A stretch of DNA of 64,000 nt from an uncultured Bacteroidia bacterium (GTDB lineage Bacteria > Bacteroidota > Bacteroidia > Bacteroidales > Prolixibacteraceae), in contig CAIVMQ010000113.1 in NCBI GenBank assembly GCA_903907075.1, forward strand, positions 1 to 64,000. Reading direction: 5' to 3'. Of this stretch, positions 26,691 through 34,941 are shown in pieces; position 1 is the first letter of the stretch; every line of letters begins with the position of its first letter. The position numbers and the translations under genes are program-made. The notes under the pieces are model-generated. The model was given only the letters and a program-made list of their open reading frames with translations. It was not told where the DNA came from and did not search any database.

Positions 26691-29600
26691 TTACTTGTAT
26701 TCGTTCCAGGCTTTAATCGAGATATTTTCCAGATCAAGCTTACAGATTGAATAAATAAATGCGCTGGCTACTCGAGCATTTGTAATTAACGGAATGTTAA
26801 AATCGATAGCATTTCTTCGGATATTATACCCATTTGATATTTCGCGGGTAGTATGATCTTTAGGAATGTTAATTACCATCTCAACTTTTCTGTTTTTGAT
26901 AAGATCTAAGGTGTTAGGTTGTTTATCATTCTCGTCGGGCCAGAATACCTGTTCGGTCTCTATTCCGTTTTCCTGAAAGAAATGATGTGTTCCACCTGTG
27001 GCGTAGATTGTAAACCCGCGCTCTTTTAACATTCGGGCACTCTCGAGCAGTTCTATCTTACCTCGTGTTGGCCCCGAAGAGATAAGTATTGTTTTCTTGG
27101 GTATCCGGTAGCCCACAGAGAGCATTGATTTAAGTAATGCTTCATAAAAATTCTCCCCAATACACGCCACCTCACCTGTCGAAGCCATGTCTACGCCGGT
27201 TACTGGATCGGCATTTAAGAGCCGGTGAAAGGAGAATTGAGGAGCCTTAACGCCTACATAATCAAGCTCAAAGAGTGATTTGTCAGGCTTTTCAAAGGGA
27301 ACATCTAGCATTGCCTTAGTGGCGATCTCAATAAGGTTAGTCCGCAACACCTTAGAAACAAAAGGGAAGGAGCGCGAAGCACGTAGATTACACTCAATAA
27401 CTTTTATGTCATTGTCTTTGGCAAGATATTGAATATTAAATGGCCCTGTGATCTCAAGAGCCTCAGCTATCTTACGTGATATCTTTTTTATCCTTCGTAT
27501 AGTTTCGATATAGAGTTTTTGGGGTGGAAATACGATCGTGGCATCTCCCGAGTGGACACCTGCAAATTCGACGTGCTCGGAGATGGCATAAGCAACAATT
27601 TCACCATTTTTCGCTACTGCATCAACCTCGATCTCTTTGGCATTCTCAATAAATTCAGAGACTACAACTGGATGCTCCTTCGAGACATGGGCCGCAAGGG
27701 TAAGGAAATGGTGTAGCTGATCTTTGTTCGAAACAACATTCATCGCAGCTCCGGAGAGGACGTAGGATGGCCTGATCAATACTGGAAATCCAACTTCATC
27801 GACAAAGCGATTAATATCCTCTATTGTTGTTAGTTGACTCCATCGTGGCTGATCTACATCGAGCCTGTCAAGCATGGCCGAAAACTTATTGCGGTCTTCG
27901 GCATTGTCAATTTTTTCTGCCGTTGTTCCAAGTATTGGGACACCTTGCTTATGAAGCCTCATTGCCAGATTATTTGGAATCTGTCCTCCCATCGAGAGGA
28001 CTGTTCCCAAAGGCTGTTCCAGATCACAGATGTCAAGTACTCGCTCCAGAGTTAGCTCATCAAAATAGAGCCTGTCGCACGTGTCATAGTCTGTAGATAC
28101 CGTTTCTGGATTATAGTTAATCATAATGGAGCGGAAACCCTCTTTGCGTATTGTATTTACAGCATTAACAGAGCACCAGTCAAATTCTACAGACGAACCG
28201 ATGCGGTATGCACCTGAACCCAACACGATCACCGATTTGTTATCGTGCTGAAAAGTTACATCATGCTCTGATCCATTATAGGTGACGTAAAGGTAATTTG
28301 TTAAGGCAGGATATTCACCCGCTAATGTATCTATCTGTTTGATTACCGGGACTATTCCGAGGCTTTTCCGATGTGCCCTAACCTTTAATAAATCAGCCTG
28401 AATTGAGGTATCAGGATTTTTAAGTACCAATCGGGCAATCTGAAAGTCTGAATATCCTTGTTTTTTGGAAAGTAATAATAAATCTACAGGTAACTCGGCG
28501 AGGGTATTAAATGGCGTAAGTTTATTTTTAAGTTCGTAAATATTGTGAAGCTTCTGAAGAAACCATTTGTCAATACGGGTGATCTCCCAAATTTTTTCTA
28601 CTGAATATCCTTTTTCCATCGCCTCTGCAATAGCAAAAATACGCCTGTCTGTAGGATTATGTAACTCACCCTCGATGTCGGTAATCTCCATCTCTGCTTT
28701 GTTGCCTACGAATCCGTGCATACCACCGCCAACCATTCGAATCCCTTTTTGAATAGCCTCTTCGAATGAGCGACCAATGGCCATAATCTCACCCACCGAT
28801 TTCATACTTGAACCGAGTGTTTTTGATACCCCTTCAAATTTATTTAAGTCCCAGCGCGGAATCTTTACCACCACATAGTCAAGCGCTGGTTCGAAACAAG
28901 CAGTGGTGACTTTTGTGACTGAGTTTTTAAGTTCATGAAGGCCATAACCTAGTCCAAGCTTTGCCGCCACAAAAGCGAGTGGATAACCTGTCGCTTTAGA
29001 GGCTAATGCTGATGAACGCGATAGACGTGCATTGACTTCGATAACCCGGTAGTCTTCGGAGTTTGGGTCGAGAGCAAACTGCACGTTGCACTCACCAATT
29101 ACACCAATTTTCCGGATAATCTTGATCGATAAGGACCTTAATTTATGGTATTCAGCATTCGATAAGGTTTGAGAAGGGGCAACAACGATTGACTCACCGG
29201 TATGTATTCCGAGTGGGTCAAAATTCTCCATGTTGCAAACGGTGATACAGTTGTCGTAAACATCGCGTACAACCTCGTATTCAACCTCTTTCCATCCTTT
29301 AATCGACTCTTCTACAAGTATTTGAGGGGAGTAGCTGAACGCATTTTCGGCCAATTTATTTAGCTCTTCTTCATTGGAACAGAATCCTGATCCTAATCCG
29401 CCAAGGGTATATGCTGCTCTGATAATTAACGGGAAACCAAGTTTTTTAGCAGCTTCGCGTGCTTTTTCTATCGAATCACACGCTACACTGCGCGGAGTAA
29501 GCACATCGATCTCGTGAAGAATATCAGAAAATATCTGTCGGTCTTCGGTATTTATTATCGACTGTACTGGTGTGCCGACTACTTTGATATTGTGTTTTTC

Positions 29601-29921
29601 AAGAATTCCCAGTCTAAAAAGATCTACGCCACAGTTAAGAGCCGTTTGTCCGCCAAAAGCAAGCAGGATCCCATCCGGTTTCTCCTTTTCAATAACTTTT
29701 TCAACAAATGTTGCAGTTACAGGGAGAAAGTAGATCTTATCGGCAATCTCTTCAGATGTTTGTATCGTTGCTATATTAGGATTGATAAGGATGGTATAGA
29801 CACCCTCTTCCTTTAACGCCTTCAGCGCCTGCGATCCGGAATAGTCAAATTCTCCGGCTTCACCGATCTTCAAGGCCCCTGAGCCCAGGACAATTACTTT
29901 CTTTATGTCTGTGTTAATCAT
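26691..29921 (-). CDS. carB: Carbamoyl-phosphate synthase, large subunit
   Basis: Makes carbamoyl phosphate from bicarbonate, ammonia (channelled from CarA) and two ATP, feeding arginine and pyrimidine synthesis. The 1076-residue length is normal. Two homologous ATP-grasp halves: the first begins KKVIVLGSGALKIGEAGEFDYSG, the second KSVIVLGSGAYRIGSSVEFDWCSV (near residue 555). The C-terminal MGS-like allosteric domain begins near 940 (KKTILISSGPTRGKIELLES). It overlaps carA by four bases (ATGA), giving translational coupling. Confidence 0.97.
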   Translation of the reverse strand: MINTDIKKVIVLGSGALKIGEAGEFDYSGSQALKALKEEGVYTILINPNIATIQTSEEIADKIYFLPVTATFVEKVIEKEKPDGILLAFGGQTALNCGVDLFRLGILEKHNIKVVGTPVQSIINTEDRQIFSDILHEIDVLTPRSVACDSIEKAREAAKKLGFPLIIRAAYTLGGLGSGFCSNEEELNKLAENAFSYSPQILVEESIKGWKEVEYEVVRDVYDNCITVCNMENFDPLGIHTGESIVVAPSQTLSNAEYHKLRSLSIKIIRKIGVIGECNVQFALDPNSEDYRVIEVNARLSRSSALASKATGYPLAFVAAKLGLGYGLHELKNSVTKVTTACFEPALDYVVVKIPRWDLNKFEGVSKTLGSSMKSVGEIMAIGRSFEEAIQKGIRMVGGGMHGFVGNKAEMEITDIEGELHNPTDRRIFAIAEAMEKGYSVEKIWEITRIDKWFLQKLHNIYELKNKLTPFNTLAELPVDLLLLSKKQGYSDFQIARLVLKNPDTSIQADLLKVRAHRKSLGIVPVIKQIDTLAGEYPALTNYLYVTYNGSEHDVTFQHDNKSVIVLGSGAYRIGSSVEFDWCSVNAVNTIRKEGFRSIMINYNPETVSTDYDTCDRLYFDELTLERVLDICDLEQPLGTVLSMGGQIPNNLAMRLHKQGVPILGTTAEKIDNAEDRNKFSAMLDRLDVDQPRWSQLTTIEDINRFVDEVGFPVLIRPSYVLSGAAMNVVSNKDQLHHFLTLAAHVSKEHPVVVSEFIENAKEIEVDAVAKNGEIVAYAISEHVEFAGVHSGDATIVFPPQKLYIETIRRIKKISRKIAEALEITGPFNIQYLAKDNDIKVIECNLRASRSFPFVSKVLRTNLIEIATKAMLDVPFEKPDKSLFELDYVGVKAPQFSFHRLLNADPVTGVDMASTGEVACIGENFYEALLKSMLSVGYRIPKKTILISSGPTRGKIELLESARMLKERGFTIYATGGTHHFFQENGIETEQVFWPDENDKQPNTLDLIKNRKVEMVINIPKDHTTREISNGYNIRRNAIDFNIPLITNARVASAFIYSICKLDLENISIKAWNEYK

Positions 29922-30997
29922 TTACCTGACTTATTTTTTTTTACACTTTCAATAAAATCATCAAACAGGAACTCTGTATCTGTTGGTCCTGATGAGGCTT
30001 CTGGATGGAATTGAGTAGAGAAAAAAGGTTTCGAAGTATGTCTAATCCCCTCATTGGTATTGTCGTTAACATTTACAAACAGTGATTCCCACCCTTCTGA
30101 AAGTGTCTCGTCTGCAATAGCAAAGCCGTGGTTTTGTGAGGTTATAAAGCATCTGTTAGATCCTTTAAGAAGTACCGGCTGGTTATGGCTGCGATGACCA
30201 TATTTTAATTTGTAGGTAGAGGCACCCGCTGCAAGTCCAAGCAACTGATTTCCCAAGCAGATTCCCATGATTGGCTTCTCCTGAGCAATCGCTGTTTTAA
30301 TATGCTTCACCGTGATCGTACAAATCGCGGGATCACCCGGTCCATTGGTGAGAAAGAGTCCGTCGTATTCGAGTGTCGTAAAGTCATAATCCCATGGAAC
30401 GCGAATCACCGTAGCATTACGATTTATTAGGCAACGGATAATATTGTTTTTTACTCCGCAGTCAACCATTACAATTTTATATGCTCCCTCACCATAAGTC
30501 TCAACAGTGTCGGTACTGGCTATGGCTACCAGATTTAAAAGGTTTGGATCAACGAAGTCGATCTTTTGATCCTCAAATTCAATTTTCCCAAGTAAGGAAC
30601 CTTTTTCACGAAGTATCTTTGTTAACAGACGCGTGTCGATATCATAAAGACCAGGTATCTGCTGAGATTTAAGCCAGTCACCTAGGCTCATCATCGCATT
30701 CCAATGACTAAATCCAACAGAATAGTCAGAAACGATTAATCCGGTTATATGAATTTTATCTGATTCATAATGCTTATGTATTCCATTTTCTGTGTGATCT
30801 GCAGGAACACCATAGTTCCCAATTAAGGGGTAGGTCGAGACTAATATTTGACCCGTATAAGAGGGATCTGTAAGACTTTCGGGATAACCGGTCATCGCAG
30901 TATAAAATACTACTTCTCCGGCAACCGATTTTTCATAACCGAATGATTTTCCTTCCAATACTGTTCCATCCTCAAGAATCAGTTTTACTTTTCGCAT
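29918..30997 (-). CDS. carA: Carbamoyl-phosphate synthase, small (glutaminase) subunit
   Basis: Class I glutamine amidotransferase subunit that supplies ammonia to CarB. It has 359 residues, with the N-terminal CPSase-small domain (EGKSFGYEKSVAGEVVFYTAMTGYPESLTDPSYTGQI) and the C-terminal GATase with nucleophile GICLGNQLLGLAAG and the His-Glu pair in QFHPEAS. It is the first gene of carAB, divergent from the argR operon. Its ~165-base leader contains a terminator hairpin and a 15-codon ORF, suggesting attenuation. Confidence 0.97.
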   Translation of the reverse strand: MRKVKLILEDGTVLEGKSFGYEKSVAGEVVFYTAMTGYPESLTDPSYTGQILVSTYPLIGNYGVPADHTENGIHKHYESDKIHITGLIVSDYSVGFSHWNAMMSLGDWLKSQQIPGLYDIDTRLLTKILREKGSLLGKIEFEDQKIDFVDPNLLNLVAIASTDTVETYGEGAYKIVMVDCGVKNNIIRCLINRNATVIRVPWDYDFTTLEYDGLFLTNGPGDPAICTITVKHIKTAIAQEKPIMGICLGNQLLGLAAGASTYKLKYGHRSHNQPVLLKGSNRCFITSQNHGFAIADETLSEGWESLFVNVNDNTNEGIRHTSKPFFSTQFHPEASSGPTDTEFLFDDFIESVKKNKSGK

Positions 30998-31050
30998 TAC
31001 TAGGCTAATTTATCGCGGGTTAACTAACTATTAAACATTTAATTTTCAAA

Positions 31051-31098
31051 AAAAATGCGTTTTCACTACCTTTTATTCAGTAGTAAAAACGCATTTTT
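31051..31098 (-). terminator. Leader terminator (probable attenuator) upstream of carA
   Basis: AAAAATGCGTTTT pairs with AAAACGCATTTTT (13 bp), extended after one mismatch by ACTAC/GTAGT, around a 10-base loop. On the minus strand it is followed by a run of T (T8 including the stem end). It lies between the predicted carA promoter and the carA start, with no gene on the plus strand reading into it, so a role in carAB attenuation is the simplest reading. Confidence 0.6.
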
Positions 31099-31113
31099 CG
31101 GCGTCCTGTTCAT
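31066..31113 (-). CDS. Possible leader peptide of the car operon
   Basis: A 15-codon ORF, MNRTPKNAFLLLNKR, that starts just before the leader terminator and stops inside its distal arm. It has two AGG arginine codons, the second next to the stop. A ribosome stalled there would cover the terminator stem and allow read-through into carAB. The peptide is short and the idea is inference; the ORF may be fortuitous. Confidence 0.3.
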   Translation of the reverse strand: MNRTPKNAFLLLNKR

Positions 31114-31171
31114 CGATATTCTTTAAGTGATGTCGCACGGCTGCAAATGTAATTTATTTCTTCCGAACTCG

Positions 31172-31179
31172 CAAAGCTA
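31172..31179 (-). promoter_or_regulatory. -7 promoter element for carAB
   Basis: On the minus strand TAGCTTTG is a perfect TAnnTTTG match, about 175 bases upstream of carA. No TTG is found at the -33 position, but the AT-rich palindrome at 31184-31203 occupies that space. Confidence 0.5.
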
Positions 31180-31183
31180 TTCG

Positions 31184-31203
31184 TTGATATTTATAAATAT
31201 TCA
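31184..31203. promoter_or_regulatory. Candidate ArgR operator overlapping the car promoter
   Basis: ATATTTATAAATAT is a perfect 14-base palindrome, and the following ATTCA half-site fits 8 of 10 conserved positions of an ARG box (TGAAT-N4-ATTCA). It lies directly upstream of the car -7 element, a repressing position. Confidence 0.35.
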
Positions 31204-31247
31204 TATAAATTTTATAAATCAACCAAAAATTAAATAAATATGCGTAA

Positions 31248-31282
31248 TTTGCCTTTTTATTCATTTTTTTTGCATAAAATTG
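31248..31282 (+). promoter_or_regulatory. Candidate promoter of the argR operon
   Basis: TTTG at 31248-31251 and TAAAATTG at 31275-31282 (one mismatch to TAnnTTTG) are separated by 23 bases, slightly longer than ideal. The start of transcription would fall near 31289, just before the ARG-box-like site. Confidence 0.35.
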
Positions 31283-31293
31283 CACTCTTTAAT

Positions 31294-31307
31294 AGAATAA
31301 ATATTCA
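31294..31307. promoter_or_regulatory. ARG-box-like palindrome upstream of argR
   Basis: AGAAT-AAAT-ATTCA matches 9 of 10 conserved positions of the ARG box TGAAT-N4-ATTCA and lies 16 bases before the argR start codon, where ArgR could repress its own operon. Confidence 0.5.
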
Positions 31308-31322
31308 TTGATGTTTTGATCT

Positions 31323-31808
31323 ATGAAAAACAGGTCCCAAAGAATTGTGTTGATCAGGAAGATTATTTCGGATGAAGTAATCGGCAGTCAGGATGAGTTG
31401 CAAATTAGATTACAAGAGTTGGGGTGTGAAGTAACACAAGCCACACTCTCGCGCGATTTAAAATCGATGCATGTAACTAAGGCTAGTGACGATCAAAACG
31501 GATATGTTTATCGTCTTGCCGGAAATGAACAAGTATCTGGAGAATCTGCATCAGCTCTGCTGCAGCGTGATTATATGGCAGATGGAGTTGCGGGGATCGA
31601 ATTTTCATCAAACCTGGGTGTGGTAAAAACACTTCCGGGTTATGCCAATAGTGTTGCCATTTTGATTGATAAGGTTAATCCCTATGAGATTCTGGGCACG
31701 GTTGCCGGTGATGATACGATTCTGCTCATTATGCGGGAAGGGATCGGGCGCAGTGATGTGATTCAAGTTCTTAAATCGATCATGCCAAAACTGGAAAATA
31801 AAATTTAG
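31323..31808 (+). CDS. argR: Arginine repressor ArgR
   Basis: Hexameric arginine-sensing DNA-binding protein. It has 161 residues: an N-terminal winged helix (RIVLIRKIISDEVIGSQDELQIRLQELGCEVTQATLSRDLKSMHV) and a C-terminal arginine-binding oligomerisation domain ending with the conserved EILGTVAGDDTILLIMRE. It heads the arginine gene cluster and lies between two ARG-box-like palindromes and the divergent carAB operon, so autoregulation and control of both directions are likely. Confidence 0.95.
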   Translation: MKNRSQRIVLIRKIISDEVIGSQDELQIRLQELGCEVTQATLSRDLKSMHVTKASDDQNGYVYRLAGNEQVSGESASALLQRDYMADGVAGIEFSSNLGVVKTLPGYANSVAILIDKVNPYEILGTVAGDDTILLIMREGIGRSDVIQVLKSIMPKLENKI

Positions 31809-31830
31809 TAATTGTCGAATTTGTAAAGCT

Positions 31831-32520
31831 ATGATATTTAACAAAAAGGGAACTGAACCTGAAAAACCAACTATTCGGGTTGAGATTGCAAATGAGAATC
31901 ATTTGCGTTATGTTGATCAGATTAACGATACCATTGAGAAAGCCTCTCTTGAGCGCGGAACAGGTATTGCTCGACGAAGTCATGAATATATTGCATCAAA
32001 GATATCTGAAGGGAAAGCTATTATAGCCATTGATGGAGAAACCTTTGCCGGTTTTTGCTATATTGAAACCTGGAATGATGCTAAATATGTCGCGAATTCG
32101 GGACTGATTGTTCATTGGGATTATCGGGGTCACGGACTGGCTCGCAGGATTAAGCTCAAAGCATTTGAACTCTCACGGCTGAAGTACCCGAATGCTAAAC
32201 TCTTTGGACTCACTACGGGGTTGGCAGTAATGAAAATTAACTCTGAATTGGGCTATCGACCCGTAACCTTCTCTGAACTAACTGATGATGAGCAGTTCTG
32301 GAAGGGCTGCCAGAGTTGCGTGAACTACGATATTCTGTTGCGCATGAATAAAACGAAATGCCTGTGCACAGGGATGATTTATGATCCGGCATGGGAAGCC
32401 AAGAAGCAGAAGCCAAAGACTCCGTTTAAAATTTACAAGGAGTGGCTCGAGAAACGGAAGAATGAGAAATTGTCCTTTTCGGCTATTGACTGGAAAAAGA
32501 TGATCATTTTAGGGCGTTAA
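31831..32520 (+). CDS. GNAT acyltransferase, probable first enzyme of arginine synthesis (N-acyl-glutamate synthase)
   Basis: A 229-residue GNAT-fold protein. The acyl-CoA-binding motif A is VHWDYRGHGLARRIKLKAF (near residue 90). The C-terminal ~70 residues hold a cysteine cluster, FWKGCQSCVNYDIL followed by KCLCTGMIYD, that looks like a metal site and is not part of the core GNAT fold. It lies between argR and argG, and no argA or argJ is present, so it most likely acylates glutamate at the head of the pathway. Because ArgF' here is of the succinylornithine type, succinyl-CoA is the expected donor. The reaction is inferred from context. Confidence 0.75.
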   Translation: MIFNKKGTEPEKPTIRVEIANENHLRYVDQINDTIEKASLERGTGIARRSHEYIASKISEGKAIIAIDGETFAGFCYIETWNDAKYVANSGLIVHWDYRGHGLARRIKLKAFELSRLKYPNAKLFGLTTGLAVMKINSELGYRPVTFSELTDDEQFWKGCQSCVNYDILLRMNKTKCLCTGMIYDPAWEAKKQKPKTPFKIYKEWLEKRKNEKLSFSAIDWKKMIILGR

Positions 32521-32580
32521 CAGATACAACACTCTTAATAACGGTGTCACAATAAATTAAACATTAAAAAAATATTTTTC

Positions 32581-33771
32581 ATGAAGGAAAAGGTTGTTCT
32601 GGCATTTAGCGGTGGATTGGATACCTCGTTTTGTGCAATATATCTCTCTGTAGAAAAGGGGATGGAGGTACATACCGCAATTGCAAATACCGGCGGATTT
32701 TCGAAAGAGGAGTTGGCTCTAATTGAGAAAAAGGCCTATTCATTGGGAGTTAAGTCGCATGTTACGATTGATGTTACGTCGGAGTATTACCAAAAAGGGA
32801 TCAGGTATATGGTGTATGGCAATGTGCTTCGCAATAATACCTATCCGATTTCGGTAAGTTCGGAACGGATATTTCAGGCACTCGCAGTGATCGAATATGC
32901 CAAGAGCATCGGTGCCACTCATGTAGCTCATGGAAGTACAGGAGCCGGAAATGACCAGATTCGGTTCGATCTTGCGTTCGAAGTTTTGGCTCCTGAGATA
33001 AAAATACTTACCCCAACACGTGATCTTGAGTTGTCGCGCGATGCTGAGATTAACTATTTGCGTGAGCATGGCGTGGTGGATAATTTTGAAAAAATGGCCT
33101 ATTCTGTTAACAAAGGACTTTGGGGAACCAGCATTGGTGGCAAGGAGACCTTACAGAGTGATAAAACACTTCCTGAAGAGGCTTATCCAACCCATTTGCA
33201 AAAAGAGGGAGAGGAAACCATAACCCTGGAGTTTTTAAAAGGAGAAGTTAGTGGTGTTAACGGTAAAAAATATAACGATCCGGTTCAGGCGATCAATGAA
33301 CTTGAACGACTAGGCTCTGCCTGGGCTATTGGCCGGGATATGCACATCGGTGATACCATTATCGGTATTAAAGGTCGTGTGGGTTTTGAGGCTGCTGCCC
33401 CAATGTTGATCATTAAGGCCCATCAGATGCTTGAAAAACATACCCTTACCAAATGGCAACAGTATTGGAAAGAGCAGCTCGGTAACTGGTACGGCATGTT
33501 CCTGCACGAGGCCATGTATCTTGAACCAGTGATGCGCGACATCGAAAAATTCCTTGAAAACAGTCAGGAAAATGTCACTGGCAGTGTGATCATAAACCTT
33601 AGGCCCTACCATTTTCAGCTTGTTGGTATAGTATCGGATCATGATCTGATGAAATCTGAATTCGGACAATATGGAGAGATGAATAAAGGGTGGACCGCAG
33701 ATGACGCAAAAGGATTCACCAAGATTCTGGCGAATCAAATTAAGATCTATCATTCTGTAAATCAAAAATAA
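32581..33771 (+). CDS. argG: Argininosuccinate synthase
   Basis: Joins citrulline and aspartate with ATP to form argininosuccinate, the penultimate arginine step. It has 396 residues with the P-loop-like VVLAFSGGLDTSFCAIYL at the N terminus, the citrulline/aspartate-binding AHGSTGAGNDQIRFDL (near residue 119) and YSVNKGLWGTSIGG (near 175). The gene ends one base into the argC start (TAATG), so argG and argC are translationally coupled. Confidence 0.96.
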   Translation: MKEKVVLAFSGGLDTSFCAIYLSVEKGMEVHTAIANTGGFSKEELALIEKKAYSLGVKSHVTIDVTSEYYQKGIRYMVYGNVLRNNTYPISVSSERIFQALAVIEYAKSIGATHVAHGSTGAGNDQIRFDLAFEVLAPEIKILTPTRDLELSRDAEINYLREHGVVDNFEKMAYSVNKGLWGTSIGGKETLQSDKTLPEEAYPTHLQKEGEETITLEFLKGEVSGVNGKKYNDPVQAINELERLGSAWAIGRDMHIGDTIIGIKGRVGFEAAAPMLIIKAHQMLEKHTLTKWQQYWKEQLGNWYGMFLHEAMYLEPVMRDIEKFLENSQENVTGSVIINLRPYHFQLVGIVSDHDLMKSEFGQYGEMNKGWTADDAKGFTKILANQIKIYHSVNQK

Positions 33772-34751
33772 TGGGTGTCTCAGGAAAAATAAAGGTCGGA
33801 ATTGTTGGTGGTGCAGGATATACTGCGGGTGAACTAATCCGTATTCTCTTGTATCATCCGGAGGTTGTATTGAAATATGTTCAGAGTGGAAGTAACAACG
33901 GAAAGGCACTCTCTTCGATTCATACAGACTTGCTTGGAGAGTGCTCGATGATCTTTACCGATATTGTACTCGAAGATACAGATCTCTTGTTTTTATGCTC
34001 CGGTCACGGTAAATCGATCGAATATCTAAAGAGCCAGATTATTCCCAGACATGTTAAAATTATTGATTTAAGTCATGACTTTAGATTAAAGCGGTCCGGC
34101 AACGACTTTATATATGGATTACCAGAGTTAAATCGGGACCAGATCATCAGTGCATCACGTATTGCGAATCCAGGTTGTTTTGCTACGGCAATTCAATTGG
34201 CGCTTTTACCATTGGCTGCTTCCCATTTATTGGTTAACGAGGTGCATATTAATGCAATCACTGGCTCCACCGGAGCTGGTCAGGCACCTACCAAGACTTC
34301 CCATTTTAGCTGGAGAGATAATAACCTCTCAGTTTATAAAGCCTTTGAACATCAGCATCTTGGTGAGATTGGTGAGAGCCTTTTACAGGCTCAGCCGGGT
34401 TTTGATAAAGCGGTAAATTTTATTCCCGTTCGCGGTAATCATACCCGTGGCATATTTATGTCTGGTTATACAACGTACAATGGATCATTGGATGAAGCGA
34501 ATGAACTTTTCACCTCCTATTATGACACCCATCCGTTTGTAAATATGGCTCCCGCGAATCCAGATCTGAAACAGGTTGTTAATACCAATAAAGCAATTCT
34601 TTATCTTGAGAAGCATGGAGATAAACTGATGATAATATCCTGTATCGATAACTTACTGAAGGGAGCTTCGGGGCAGGCGGTTCAAAATATGAATCTGATG
34701 TATGGACTCGACGAACGGTGTGGACTAAATCTCAAGTCGATTGGATTTTAA
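33771..34751 (+). CDS. argC: N-acetyl/succinyl-gamma-glutamyl-phosphate reductase
   Basis: NADPH-dependent reductase of the third arginine step. It has 326 residues: N-terminal Rossmann motif KVGIVGGAGYTAGELIRILLYHP, catalytic cysteine in RIANPGCFATAIQLALLPL (near residue 130), and a conserved histidine in PVRGNHTRGIF. The natural substrate is probably the succinylated form, given ArgF'. It is followed by a strong terminator-like hairpin that separates it from argD. Confidence 0.95.
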   Translation: MGVSGKIKVGIVGGAGYTAGELIRILLYHPEVVLKYVQSGSNNGKALSSIHTDLLGECSMIFTDIVLEDTDLLFLCSGHGKSIEYLKSQIIPRHVKIIDLSHDFRLKRSGNDFIYGLPELNRDQIISASRIANPGCFATAIQLALLPLAASHLLVNEVHINAITGSTGAGQAPTKTSHFSWRDNNLSVYKAFEHQHLGEIGESLLQAQPGFDKAVNFIPVRGNHTRGIFMSGYTTYNGSLDEANELFTSYYDTHPFVNMAPANPDLKQVVNTNKAILYLEKHGDKLMIISCIDNLLKGASGQAVQNMNLMYGLDERCGLNLKSIGF

Positions 34752-34776
34752 TTAAACAAATGAAATAAGATTTAGA

Positions 34777-34811
34777 CGATAAGAAAATTGAGTTTCTTAA
34801 TTTTCTTATCG
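34777..34811 (+). terminator. Terminator after argC
   Basis: CGATAAGAAAATT pairs perfectly with AATTTTCTTATCG (13 bp) around a 9-base loop, followed by CGTTTTATT. It implies that argR-GNAT-argG-argC and argD onward are separate, or partially separate, transcripts. Confidence 0.65.
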
Positions 34812-34941
34812 CGTTTTATTACTTGATAATTTAATTTTTTAATACAAATAAACAGGTTCAATTTGATCGGTTTTAATTATACGTAATTTCAATAAAATAG
34901 CTCTTTAAATTTATTTACTTGGAGCAAAAATATATTCGCAC

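Noticed and set aside
33310-33909. 199-residue minus-strand ORF antisense to argG/argC
   Set aside because: Shadow of the conserved argG and argC coding sequence; no family features.
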